Shown: positions 34,131 to 44,814, counted from the stretch's first letter. The stretch is DNA of 64,000 nucleotides from Vicugna pacos (GCF_048564905.1 NC_132996.1:4774001-4838000); one strand, 5' to 3'. Notes: generated by a model from the sequence alone, not told the origin. Translations and numbers: made by a program.

Positions 34131-36482
34131 ACCCCACATTTTCCTGTATCAGTCTTGATCCAAAGGAGATATTACCCAAAAGGGATAAGATGATCCCAGC
34201 AGAGGGCTGCATCATGGGGTAGACCAGCTGAAGCTGGAGGCTGAGGGGGAGGCTGTGAGACACCAGCTGAAGAGGCATCAAGGCGTCATCATGAGAGAAC
34301 TTTAGATTCAAGGTCTCCAGTGGTCACGGCTCTAAAATTCCACCAATACAAGAGAAAGGGTTAGCGTTTGGACCTCCGTTGTGTGCGGAGGGCTCCATAG
34401 GCAGAGACACACTGTTCCAGTGAGATGCAGTCCTCTCCTCCTCTTTCCTCTCTCCTCCAGCCTTGTCGAGGCAGAGGTGGCTTGTGAGGGGACAGGGAAC
34501 AGCAGGAGAGAGAGTCTGTGGAATGAAAGATCGCCACCCCCTCCTTCGTCACTGGGTCAGGGGCGAGCTGGGGGCAGGAAGGAGTTTTCAGTCCATGAGA
34601 CTGTGATGATAGATATTAGAATGACGTGGATTTTCACATAATTAATTAATGTCTAAACATGACAGTGCTATGAGACCTGTCTCATATTTTATCCAAAGAA
34701 AGAGAGACAAAAGCCTGCAGAGTTGGTTTAAAGCAAACGTGAAAAATAGGAAAACTGCTTGTATCTGAGCAAGTTCTGCTTATCCAGTAAATGAGTTACA
34801 CGTGCACACCAAAATATTCTTGCTCCGTTACTACTTATACCCAAGGTGTATGTGTGTGTGTGTAACCTGTGTATGTGTGTACGTCAGTGTCCCTTATGTC
34901 TTCTCCTTGGTGTTGGTGGGAATTAATCGGTAATGCACACCCTGCTTGAAGAATGACACAGCTCCTTAGGCAAGAAGGCATTTGGAAGAGAAGCAGTATT
35001 TATTATTAATGCTATATGCAATTTATTTTCCACTTATGCAAAAATGGTTCTTTAAATGAGAAAATAGAGAGGCCGTTGGTGAAAAGGAAGTGCTGGGTAA
35101 TTTGACCTTTAATTGAGGAAACTTACCAGAGCTCAATAAGCATTAAGACCGCTCGTGTTCTGTGAGCATTATCTGTGTTCGCAGGTAGGAGAGAGCAGAA
35201 AGGATTCGGTTTGAAGATGATTTGCCCCAAATCCTCAATCATCTTCAAAGGAAATGAAATCTATGGTTTCTTTGCCTCTAAAAAATGTGTTTCAAATAGA
35301 TATACAACCACTTTCTTTGCATGCGAGTTTGAGAAAATAGTCATGCTTAGGCTTCACTTTTCAGCTGTCAGATTCTCTTGGGCTTCTTTTGTTAAAGAGC
35401 TTCGATTCCCTTTCCCCATCAGATGCAACTGCCTACACGCAGGTACCTCTCCCCGAAACAGGCTCCTGTCACTTCCGTTTTACTGCCACACTACCTGTCA
35501 GTGCCCAGAGAAGTCCAGCAGAAAATGATTCTGAAAGAAGAAACTAGAAAAATCTATGTAGAGAGTAACACGAGAACTACTAATTATTTCTGTGTAAACT
35601 GACCAAAGAAGCAAGTCCAAGTAATAGGAAAAAAAATTTTTTTTTTTTTTTGCTAAATCTTGAAATTGGTGATTGACAAAGAGCTCAATGTTCTTGACAT
35701 GGAAGCTTTCATTTGGGTTTATTTGTGAGACCCCGCTGATATCAATATTGACTAGTAATGTGGTGATATCAATATTGACAAAGCAAGGATGCAAATCCTC
35801 AAGACTAAGATACTGGCAATTTAATGTCTTCAAAACAATACAGTAGAAAAACGAAAACTTTAAAAGTGTATGGATTTAAAGAAAATGCTTTCAATCTAAT
35901 ACAAGAAAAAATCAGAAGAAAAGAGATGAAGGATAAATGTATTTTGCTAGTTTTATCCAGTAGTCTTTATCTCATAACCATAGAATTTCACTCTGAACGT
36001 ATTGAACAAATTAGAGGGAAAGAATGATTATATAATTGACTAACAGTTTCTGATTTTCCCAGTTTTTCAGATTATTTTTGTAATGATTAACACCTTTTAA
36101 TCCATAATATGGACATTTCACAGCACAAATTTTCATAGGGCTTATCACTCAATAATGCTTTTTCAGATTCAAACTATGGAAACAACACTCAAAAAGCTGA
36201 TTGTCCAAGGCAGACTTTCTGGTTTTTGATTAATGGTGAAGCAAATGCAATTGAAGCAGGTTATGACCTGTAATCACATACTGGCTGAACAGATGCATAA
36301 GAACGTAGGAGCTGAAGCTCCCTACTTATCATTCATGGTGCAAATTTAACAACATAAAGAAGGCTCCAGAGAAAAATACATTTTTGTAATGTTATAATCC
36401 CTGTCTCTCATATACACTGGCACTTCCTTAAAAAGTAGAAAATGTTTAACAATGAAAAAAATCCCTGAAGTCTTTTAAAATA
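34131..36482. other. Unassigned, apparently single-copy sequence
   Basis: About 2.35 kb. Small (TG)n at 34849-34863, T-run at 35637-35652, and a 16-base direct repeat TGATATCAATATTGAC at 35737-35752 and 35764-35779. No transposon or exon recognised. Confidence 0.4.
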
Positions 36483-37347
36483 TATTTTTTAAATTTTTAT
36501 TAATTTTTTGTATTGAGGTATAATCAGTTTACAATGTTGTGTCAATTTTGGGTGTACAGCACAATGGTTCAGTCATACATGGATATACATATATTCATTT
36601 TCATATTCTTTTTCACCATAAGCTACTACAAGATATAGAATATATTTTCCTGTGCTATACAGTATAATTTGTTTACTTATTTTATATATACTGGTCAGTA
36701 TCTGCAAATCTGGAACTCCCAGTTTATCCCTTCCCACCCTCTTGCCCCTGGCAACCACAAGTCTATATTCTATGTCTGTGAGTCCGTTTCTGTTTTATAT
36801 ACAAGTTCATTTGTCTTTTTTTTTTTTTTTTAGATTCCACATATGTGTGATATCATATGGTATTTTTCTTTTTCTTTCTGGCTTACTTCACTTAGATTGA
36901 CATTCTCCAGGGCCATCCATGTTGCTGCAAATGGCATTATTTTATCATTTTTATGGCTGAGTAGTATTCCATTGTATAAGTATACCACAACTTCTTTATC
37001 CAGTCATCTGTTGATTGACATTTAGGTTGTTTCCATGTCTTGGCTATTGTAAATAGTATGCTATGAACATTGAGGTGCAGGCATCTTTTCAAATTAGAGT
37101 TCCCTCTGGATTCATGCCCAGGAGTGGGACTGCTGGATCATATGGTAAGTTTATTTTCAGTTTTATAAGGAATCTACATACTGTTTTTCCATAATGGCTG
37201 CACCAAACTATATTCCCACCAACAGTGTAGGAGTGTTCCCTTTTCTCCACACCCTCTCCAGCATTTATCATTTGTGGACTTTTGAATGATGGCCATCGTG
37301 ACTGGTGTGAGGTGACACCACATTGTAGTTTTGATTTGCATTTCCCT
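36483..37347 (-). mobile_element. LINE-1 3' portion, 5'-truncated
   Basis: An uninterrupted reverse-complement L1 of about 865 bases. It has a T-rich start, the 3' UTR (GTATTGAGGTATAATCAGTT, CCTGTGCTATACAGTATAAT), AGATTCCACATATGTGTG, GTAGTATTCCATTGTATAAG, then the ORF2 C-terminal end (CCAGGAGTGGGACTGCTGGA, CCACCAACAGTGTAGGAGTG). It breaks off at TTGATTTGCATTTCCC. Camelid type and well preserved. Confidence 0.9.
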
Positions 37348-38021
37348 TTATTTGCTGAAGGCATTGCATTCACCCCTGCCCCTCCTGCAAAAAAGCATCT
37401 CATCGATTTTAAATCCTCCTGTTGACTCATGCGGAAGTACTTTAGACTGTTTTCTCACATCCAAATACACTTTAATCCTAATTGGTCCTCTTCCCAGAAA
37501 AGTTTGTGCCAATGTTGAATTTTGAGAATATATTGGAGTTCCTGTGTTTGAAAAAGTGAAGAAATAAGATATAGGTAAAAAGACCAGCAAGCTTAAAATT
37601 ACTTTGCCTTTCCTGGGGCGGGCACTGCACGTGAAATGAGTTACAACTAACCACTCCGCGTTCATTACAAGAATGAATGTCGCACTGTCCTCCCTTCCAT
37701 GTAGGTGAGCCATGCAGGGCCCACACTGGACAGGCACGCATTCATTCACTAAATCCCCACACCTGTATGTCTGTCTGCACTTTCATATATGTGTGTGTCT
37801 CTGTATGTGTGTCACAGAGTTAATGAACTCATGTTTCATTCAATGGTTGTTAAAGATCTGCTTGTCCAAGTTTCCTGGTCCTGCAGCAGCCAGGCCTTGT
37901 CCAGTTCTTAAGTCTCAGAAAACCCTAAGTCCGGACTCTGATCATGGAAGTCCCATGTATGGTTAGTAAATGGTTAATGCCCCCAGGGAAAGAGCATTCA
38001 TTTCCTCTTTCCATATTGTTT
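37348..38021. other. Unassigned sequence
   Basis: Includes a GTGTGTGTCTCTGTATGTGTG tract near 37789-37810. No gene recognised. Confidence 0.4.
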
Positions 38022-38234
38022 CCTTTTTTTTTTTTTTTTTTTGAATTATAGTCAGTTACAATGTTGTGTCAGTTTCTGGTGTACAGCATAATGTTTCAGT
38101 CACACATATACATCCATATATGTGTTTTCACATTCTTTTTCATTATAGGTTACTACAAGGTACTGAATATTGTTCCCTGTGCTATACAGAAGAAATTTGG
38201 CTTTTTATAATTTTGTCTGTAGTAGTTAGTATTT
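38022..38234 (-). mobile_element. LINE-1 3' UTR, 5'-truncated
   Basis: A run of about 19 T at 38024-38042, then AATTATAGTCAGTTACAATG, TTTCTGGTGTACAGCATAAT, GTTCCCTGTGCTATACAGAA and AGTAGTTAGTATTTC. Confidence 0.85.
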
Positions 38235-38940
38235 CTTGAGCGTTTGCTGTGTGCCCAATATTGACTGAGGCCCAATGTGAGCCAGGAGACCCGCAAGGCT
38301 GCAGAGGGGGCACCAAAAACCTGACTGAAATTCTGGTAACTGAGCGCTGGTCACTGGAGGAAGACAGTAAGCCCCTGCCAAACCCACAGGGAAACATCAA
38401 AATAGAGGGTCCCGCAGTTCAGTAGCAGGATTGAAGTAGATTTCTAATCACCCTTGATTAGGTAAGGTTATTGATCTGTGCACCCACGGATGTCAGAACG
38501 AAATTTGTTCTTGTATATTCGGAATTTGTTGTAATGTTTTATTTAACTGGTAAATTCAGTTCATATGTCAGTGTGATGAAATGATCTCTAAGCAAACTCC
38601 TTTCTGCCCCGAGGCTTGAGGAAAGACTGCCAAGAGGCTTAGGTTTCATTAGCAACACCTACACCCACACGGCTCTAAGAGTCGTCATCACTGGTCCAGG
38701 CTCGGGCAGAGACAGACCACCCCTGCCTGTCCACTGGTAGGAAGGAAAGAAAAGGTTAACCTACTGGCTTCCTAAAAAAGGACGGTCATAAACTGCGTCA
38801 GTGCCTAATAGAGGAGATCAATAATGCGCTAGTGTGGATGGTGATGATAACCATTTACAGATGCTCAGAAGCCCGTGAGTCATCACCATTAATTTAGCTC
38901 CACATGCGTGCAGGCAGAATAACAGGACTCAGACAGGCCT
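38235..38940. other. Unassigned sequence upstream of the CpG island
   Basis: No repeat recognised. GTGAGTCATCA at 38876-38886 is an AP-1/NF-E2-like site, and CpG frequency rises towards 38,940, as expected for the shoulder of an island. Confidence 0.4.
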
Positions 38941-39300
38941 CCGAGGGGAAGATCCATCATATTGATCTCGGGCAGCGGGCGGAAAGACGCGCCTGCAGGT
39001 CCCGGGGCCGGCAGCACGGCGATGCGGCGGGAGGCGATCGATGGCGCGGCCCCGTCTGACCGCACTGCCCGGCGCTCTGAGCGCCGCCTGGCGTTGTGAC
39101 CGCCTTCCCTCCCCGCCCACTTCCGGCCCGCAGCGCCCTGGCCAGCCCCGCGGCGGCGTCCGCCTGACTCCTGCGCAACACGCCTCTTTGTACGTAAGGC
39201 TGGTATGTGCGGCCCTGCTCTGTCCTTTGGGCTTGGCTGTCTCCGATTGGCCGGTAAATTTCGTGTCCATTTCTTCGAGAAATGAGGCTCTGCGCTGAGT
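38941..39300. promoter_or_regulatory. CpG island, candidate promoter
   Basis: By hand count about 42 CpG dinucleotides fall in these 360 bases at roughly two-thirds G+C, an observed/expected ratio near 1. Visible boxes are CCCCGCCC (Sp1/KLF type) at 39111-39118, ACTTCCGG (ETS type) at 39119-39126 and ATTGG (inverted CCAAT, NF-Y type) at 39246-39250. There is no TATA box. TAC|GTAAGG, with GT at 39194-39195, could be a splice donor for a plus-strand first exon. An 85-codon plus-strand frame from 39,041 and a 113-codon minus-strand frame cover the island. Both are the arginine/proline/alanine-rich frames that any GC-rich DNA gives and neither is recognised. CpG content this high in otherwise CpG-poor DNA implies germline hypomethylation, so a promoter (coding or non-coding) or other active element is the simplest reading; direction of transcription is unknown. 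Confidence 0.7.
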
Positions 39301-39655
39301 GTCTGTCAGTGTTTTAACTTCCTGCCTGGGCTTGAAAGCTGGTCACTGAACCCGAGGCGGCTGGGCTCCCGGGGTGAGGAATTGCCATTGTTTCAATGTG
39401 TTCAAATAAGACGCCAACTGTTAACAAAGTATCACTTGCGGCTGAGAGCTGCTCTCACCAGATGCTGACTCGTGGCGGGTAGCGTTCTAGGTGTTTGCTC
39501 AGCGTCCACAAATAGGTTGTTTTTCCTTCTGCATCTCTCAGACTACCGGGTGCAGTTAACTGGGCCAAACCCCGTTCCGTCGTGGGATGTAAGAGCGGTG
39601 GGCGACTCAAGCTGCCCTTGACCTTAAGAAGGACTGTTAATTACAGCCGGTGCAA
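39301..39655. other. Unassigned sequence
   Basis: Downstream shoulder of the CpG island, still somewhat CpG-rich. No repeat recognised. Confidence 0.4.
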
Positions 39656-40085
39656 CTGAATACTTGTTACCGACTATACACTCAGTGTTGGAATCAGAGC
39701 AACGGCAACAAAAAGACAACATCCCCTCTCTGACGGAGCTTGTATTTTTGGGCGCGCACGCACACGCACGTGTCTGCCATTGTTGCTGAAAAGAGGGACA
39801 ACAAAGACCAGGATTGGGTTATAAATAGCACCGCGTAGAGAGTTTGAAGGGATAAAGTGATAGAGCTACTTCAAACTGCGTGGTTAGGACGCCTCTCTGC
39901 GGAGGTGACGTTTGAAGTGGACATTTGAAGTGACATGAAGGAGCCAGCCATTGGATGATCAAAGAGAACGTATTTCCAGAAGAAGAGGAAAAGCTGGGCA
40001 AAGATTCAGAACCAGGAATGGGCCTGAGGACCTGCGACTGGGATCAGAGTGGCTGGAGATAGTGGACAGGCGGTAAGAAGTGATT

Positions 40086-40099
40086 AGAATGAGGCTGGC
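40086..40099. repeat. SINE target-site duplication, left copy
   Basis: AGAATGAGGCTGGC, identical to 40221-40234. Confidence 0.95.
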
Positions 40100-40220
40100 G
40101 GGGGTGGGGGGTGTAGCTCCGTGATAGAGTGTGCGCATAGCATGCACAAGGCCCTGAGTTCAGTCCCAGTAGCTGCATTGAAAAATAAATAAACCTAACC
40201 ACCTCCCCCACCAGAAAAAA
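40100..40220 (+). mobile_element. Camelid tRNA-derived SINE
   Basis: G-rich start, then GTGTAGCTCCGTGATAGAGT (A-box region) and GAGTTCAGTCCCAG (a changed B box). The tail is AAAATAAATAAACCTAACCA, followed by CCAGAAAAAA. This is the tRNA-Ala-like SINE of camelids (called Vic-1 in my memory). A perfect 14-bp target-site duplication brackets it, and it sits inside an L2. Confidence 0.92.
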
Positions 40221-40234
40221 AGAATGAGGCTGGC
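40221..40234. repeat. SINE target-site duplication, right copy
   Basis: AGAATGAGGCTGGC, identical to 40086-40099. Confidence 0.95.
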
Positions 40235-40433
40235 AACTCTGTCAGAGGCTGGATGGTGACTTTATGAATCGTGACTTTATGAATTGTGGTAGAGTATGAG
40301 TTTAATTTAGATACAACAGGAAGATACTTGAGGATTTTAAGGAGAGGAGTCACTTAATTGAGCTGTATTTTTAAATGAGCACATCGCGTCTGGGCAGAAG
40401 GTGGATGTCTGCGAAGGTCCTGAGAGACTCTTT

Positions 40434-40449
40434 AAGAGGCTATTGGACA
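40434..40449. repeat. L1 target-site duplication, left copy
   Basis: AAGAGGCTATTGGACA, 15 of 16 identical to 40781-40796. Confidence 0.9.
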
Positions 40450-40780
40450 AAACAAAAACAAAAACAAACAAACAAACAAAAACAAAGCATAAATACAGGA
40501 CAGAAATAGACTCACGGACAGAAAATACAGACTTGTGGTTACCAGGGAGGTGGAGGGTGGGAAGGGATAGACTGGGATTTCAAAATTGTAGAATAGATAA
40601 ACATGATTACACTGTATAGCACAGGGAAATATACACAAAATGTTATGATAACTCACAGAGAAAAAAATGTGACAATGAGTGTGTATATGTCCATGAATGA
40701 CTGAAAAATTGTGCTGAACACTGGAATTTGACACAACACTGTAAAATGATTATGAATCAATAAAAAATGTTAAAAAGAAA
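40450..40780 (+). mobile_element. LINE-1 3' UTR, 5'-truncated, with target-site duplication
   Basis: An (AAAAC/AAAC)n lead at 40,450-40,488 is followed by L1 3' UTR text: AATAGACTCACGGACAGAAA, TTGTGGTTACCAGGGAGGTG, CACTGTATAGCACAGGGAAA, TGAATGACTGAAAAATTGTG, CACTGGAATTTGACACAAC and AATCAATAAAAAATGTT. It is bounded by a 16-bp duplication with one difference and inserted into the L2. Confidence 0.92.
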
Positions 40781-40796
40781 AAGAGGTTATTGGACA
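40781..40796. repeat. L1 target-site duplication, right copy
   Basis: AAGAGGTTATTGGACA; pairs with 40434-40449. Confidence 0.9.
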
Positions 40797-41156
40797 GTCA
40801 AGCAAGAGGGCTTGTGGTTCTAGGCGATGTAAATGTAAATGGAGGAAAGTGGAGTTAGAATCTGCAGGACTTAAGGAAAGATTTGATGTGGGGTTGTAAA
40901 TCTTAGACTTTTTTCAGGAGCAAAAGAGGTGATGGTGGTGTCATCTTCTGAGGATGGAGAAGACTGAAGGGAAAGGTAGGTTTGAAGGAAAATAAAATCA
41001 AGTCTGCTGTCTTTTTGGCTGTGAAAGTTTTGAGTTGCCTGTTAGACACAGTGTAACTATGTCAAGTAGGCAATGCGTATATGACTCTGAAGCGCTGGGA
41101 GATGTTAAGGGTTGGAGATTAAGAATTGGGAGCTGTGAAATAGAAAATAAAATACA

Positions 41157-41864
41157 TGTTGGTCTTTGACTCTGCTTCCTGACACAGGGTTCTAAATCCC
41201 TTGGGATTTCCTGGTAGGTTCTTGGATAGCTTCCAGATGGGAGCTGACCGTCAGGAAGACCAAGCCATGATTAGTCACTTGGAACTTTCATCCCCATCCT
41301 TCTGGAAGGAAAGAGGGGCTAGAAACTGAGTCAATGATCAATCATGCATAGGTGATGAAGCCTCCTTAAAAATCCCCAAATTGCAGGGTCCTGAGAGCTG
41401 CTGGGTTGATGAACACATTTACACGTCAGGAGCCTCGAGCACCCCAGCTCCAAGGGGAAGGACGCTCCAGTGCATGGAACCTTTCCCATAGGATCTTGCC
41501 CTGTGTATCTCTTCCTCTGGATGTTCACCTGTATCCTTTATCATGCCTTTTATTATATAATAGACTGATCAATGTAAATGTTTCTCTGAGTTTTGTGAGC
41601 TGCTCTAGCAAATGATTAAACCCAAGGAGGGGGCCATGGGAATCTCAGTTTATATCCTGTGGGTCAGAAGTACAGGTGACAACCTGGGACTTGCTATTGG
41701 CATCTGAAGTGACGGGGGTGGGGGGGGGAGAGGCAGCTTTGAGACTGAGCCCTCATCCTGTGGGAATTGATCCCATCTCCAGCTAGGTAGGGTCAGGAAT
41801 GCATTAAATTGTAGGGCACCCAGCTGGTGTCAGAGAATTGCTTGATGCGTGAAAAATCCACACA
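41157..41864 (+). mobile_element. ERVL-like LTR (class III), fossil
   Basis: Starts TGTTGGTCTTTGACTC, and carries GGTGATGAAGCCTCCTTAAA, TCTGAGTTTTGTGAGCTGCT, CTCTAGCAAATGATTAAACC and TGTAGGGCACCCAGCTGGTG before ending at CACACA. Two bases later TGGTGTCAGAAGT (41867-41879) matches the primer-binding site expected for a tRNA-Leu primer, the choice of ERVL elements. Old and broken; only a trace of interior follows. Confidence 0.65.
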
Positions 41865-42144
41865 TCTGGTGTCAGAAGTATTGTGAGCATGTGAACAGAT
41901 GAAAAACACGGAGGAGTGTGTTTTCCTTGACAGGAGCCATCAGCATGGAGATGGTGTTTACAGTTTCGGGAGTGGAGGTGGTCACCAGGTGAGAGTGTGG
42001 ATGGAGAAGAGATGAGAAGGGACCAGGAAGGACCTCTGAGATACTCTAATATCTCGAAGCCTGGAAGAGGAGAGGGAGGCTGAGAAGTGGTCAGAAATGT
42101 AAGGGAAATACTTTTAATAGGCTCTTATCATGTGTGAGATCATG
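41865..42144. other. Trace of ERV leader, then unassigned sequence
   Basis: Begins with the primer-binding-site-like stretch. No coding interior was recognised afterwards. Confidence 0.35.
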
Positions 42145-42432
42145 TGCTAATTTTTTCCAATTTATGGAGGTAAAGTCGGTTGATAACATTACAGAAATTT
42201 CATGTGTACATTATATTTCAACTTCTGTATACACTACAGCATGCTCACCACCAAGAATTCAGTTTCTGTCAGTCACCATACAGTTGGTCCCTTTCAGCCA
42301 TTTCTCCCTCCTCTGGTAACCACTTCTCTGTTCTCTGCATCTGTGTGTTTGTTTTGGTTTGTATTGGTTGGATCATTTTTTTAAAAAGTATTCCACATAT
42401 GAGTGAAATCTTTAGTCTTCATTTCAACGTCC
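42145..42432 (-). mobile_element. Old LINE-1 3' end fragment
   Basis: GGAGGTAAAGTCGGTTGATA, CTGGTAACCACTTCTCTGTT, TCTCTGCATCTGTGTGTTTG and ATTCCACATATGAGTGAAAT are reversed L1 3' UTR/ORF2-end text. More diverged than the camelid L1s. Confidence 0.65.
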
Positions 42433-42439
42433 AGAACTA

Positions 42440-42665
42440 GTTAGAAAGTGAAGTCTGGCATCAGGCTGTTTCTGCGTAATCTTGGGCGAGTCATCTAGCC
42501 TCTATAACTCAGTTTCCTCACTTGTAAAATGGGTTTGTAAAAATATCTACCTCATAGTCTTGATGGTTGGACTAAATGCATTCATATGTATAAAGATCCT
42601 AGAATAGTGCCTGGCACATGCTAAGCACCCAGTAAACTTGAGGTAGCAATTGGTAAATAGCAACT
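42440..42665 (+). mobile_element. MIR SINE, near full length
   Basis: TGGCATCAGGCTGTTTCTGC, TAATCTTGGGCGAGTCATCT, AACTCAGTTTCCTCACTTGT, AAAATGGGTTTGTAAAAATA, CTACCTCATAGTCTTGATGG and GTGCCTGGCACATGCTAAGC follow the MIR consensus closely. One of the best preserved MIRs here. Confidence 0.9.
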
Positions 42666-43767
42666 ATTATCTGCCTGTTGCACCCAGGAGAGCATCAGAG
42701 AAACCTGGGTCCTGCAGCATCACAGAGCAGCAAATGGTGGACCCAAGGCTGAAACTGCTCTGATCCCAAACAGTGTACTCTTTCTACATTCCTTTAATTT
42801 AGGTCCTTTAAAATAATAATAAACTGACTTATGACCAAGTCCTTGTTTTTATCAGCCATAGTGCCACGGTGTGGAAAACGGAAATATTTCACTTCAGATA
42901 GCATTTCAACCGTTATTCCCTGCACCCAGATCTGCTTATGAGATGCTGAAGGTTAACTGAACTCACCTGACTTTCTCTCTTGCCTATGAAGTGGCTAAGT
43001 ATACTCTTTTCCCCCCAGGAAAAGTCCATCAGAATTGGAATGAGACATGAACACTCATACAGCTAAGCCAACCAAATAATCAGCCCTTACATATGATATA
43101 AATATATACATAAATATATGCTTATAAATGTATAATGTGTTGATCATAATTGTAAATTAAAAAGGAAAAAATAACTTTTAAAATCAGCTTTACTAGTTTT
43201 AACTCTGGAGACCAAATACCAATAAAATAATAATTTTTAAAGGAAGCATTGTCTGTTAATTTAAATAAAGCAATTCAAGTTAGGCTCATCAGCATTGTCA
43301 AGCAAAGATGGCAGAACTCTACTTCAATACGTAGAGAAGAATGATTTATATTTAACGTACTAGCTGTTTACCCATAAATTGGTGTTTCTCAATTGTTTTA
43401 AAGCAATTTGCTTTCTTCAGGAAATTAAATGTTCCCCTATACAAGCGTTAGACTGTTTTATTGGCAACTTCTTTATGAAACAAAGATAGCTCCAGCTTAG
43501 TTCCTACCCAAATTAATGAAGGTTTCTTTCATTTATGAGATGCTAAATCTTTTCTACTGGTGTTAAAATTAGGTTTATTACTGAATTTAAGAAAGGAGAA
43601 TTTCTCTCTCCATAATTCCAATATCCCATTCCATAAATTACGTGAAAGGATGGTTGTTAACTTTGGAAGAAATGGCGAGAGACATCTGCCAGCCCTAAGA
43701 GGTGACAGGTCTGGCTATAATTCTTTCTGAGCGCATTACACATCTCAGACAAGCTTTGCATGTTGGA
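42666..43767. other. Unassigned, AT-rich sequence
   Basis: About 1.1 kb including TATAAATATATACATAAATA near 43098. No repeat family or exon recognised. Confidence 0.4.
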
Positions 43768-43880
43768 AAGATGGAAGAAAAGGGGAAAGAAAGGAAGGGA
43801 AGAAAGGAAGAGAGGGAAGGAGGAAGGGAGGGGGGCCAGAAGGGAAAGAGAGAGAGAGAAAAGAAGGGAAAGAAATCTCT
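43768..43880 (+). repeat. Polypurine tract (GGAA/GAGA-rich)
   Basis: About 110 bases almost wholly A and G (AGAAAGGAAGGGAAGAAAGG, AGAGAGAGAGAAAAGAAGGG) with a single GGCC interruption. Strand asymmetry of this length favours triplex-type DNA structure. Confidence 0.85.
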
Positions 43881-44599
43881 GATTAGAGTTTGGTCTGGAA
43901 GCACTCGTTTCTCAACAAGGTCAATCACCAGGGACTCGCTCAACTCAGGAAAGCCTCCCCAGTTAGGCTGATGTGCTGTGTTGAAACTCACCCAAGAATT
44001 GCTCACCTAATTGCTGAGACGTCACACCAGATGTCCTGTCCAAGGACTAATAACACTGATCCCTGTGGGCTGCATCCATATGTGAGGAAGCAGAAGAGAG
44101 CAGCTCAGAGCTGGTTAGTCAACTTTAAGTTATGCTCAGCGCACTGCGTCAGGAATACAAAAGCATTTTCCAGATGGCATCATAAAGTCGGTTCATTTTT
44201 GCAAAGCACCATCTCATTTTTGAGAAATAGCCCCCTTGTTTTTCATTCCCCCTTTGTCGTTTCAGAATTGCTTTTTCTTGCCAGAAATGCACCACTTAAA
44301 CTGGAGGGTTGGGTAGCATATCTGTTGTATATTATGAAAAATGTCTAACAGGCTGTGAGTTTTCAGATACCAAATGACGAGGAAGGGGGTAAGATATTTC
44401 TTAACTACTGGCCAGGCCATCCAGGAGACGGAAAGCCAGATGGATATTGGGATTCTGTTTCCACTGTTAATGACAGAACTGTGTGTAATTCACTTAATCA
44501 TGCCGTGTTTCAGTGTCTACATATGTATGAGAGCTATTCTAACTCTCCGCAGTTCCTTTGTGAGTGGTCCGAGGCCCATCCATCTTCTGAGTCGTTTCT
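43881..44599. other. Unassigned sequence
   Basis: The 152- and 158-codon plus-strand frames at 43,890-44,348 and 44,355-44,831 overlap no recognised domain, and the second runs into an L2; I treat both as chance. Confidence 0.4.
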
Positions 44600-44800
44600 T
44601 TACCTGCTTATCTGCATGAACTCTGCTGTAGCCAAATTGTCCGATGTGCTTTCTTCTAAATACTCCTTGTTCTTTTCCAAATTCATGTCTTTCATCAAGC
44701 CCTTTCCCTGGCCTAGAAGGCACTTTCTCTTCTTCTCTGTCTGGCCAAACCCGACGTGTCCTTCTGAGGCACTGAGCAAGCCTCCTCCTCAGGGAAGGCA
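44600..44800 (+). mobile_element. L2 LINE fragment
   Basis: CCTTTCCCTGGCCTAGAAGG, TCTTCTTCTCTGTCTGGCCA and CCTTCTGAGGCACTGAGCAA match the L2 3' region just upstream of its tail. Confidence 0.6.
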
Positions 44801-44814
44801 CATGCGTGCTCAGG

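Larger units (their letters stand above)
39656..41145 (-). mobile_element. L2 LINE, long copy interrupted by two later insertions
   Basis: The left end has the reversed L2 tail (CATCCCCTCTCTGACGGAGC, TTGTATTTTTGGG). The middle has CTCTCTGCGGAGGTGACGTT and ATGAAGGAGCCAGCCATTGG, and the right end AGTTGCCTGTTAGACACAGT and TATGTCAAGTAGGCAATGCG. These phrases keep their order when the SINE (40,100-40,220) and the L1 (40,450-40,780) are removed. The exact internal limits are uncertain. A CGCGCACGCACACGCACGTG tract sits at 39,753. Confidence 0.55.

Noticed and set aside
38929-39298. 113-codon minus-strand and 85-codon plus-strand frames in the CpG island
   Set aside because: GC-rich DNA is poor in stop codons; both are arginine/proline/alanine-rich with no recognisable motif, so I annotate the island but not a protein.
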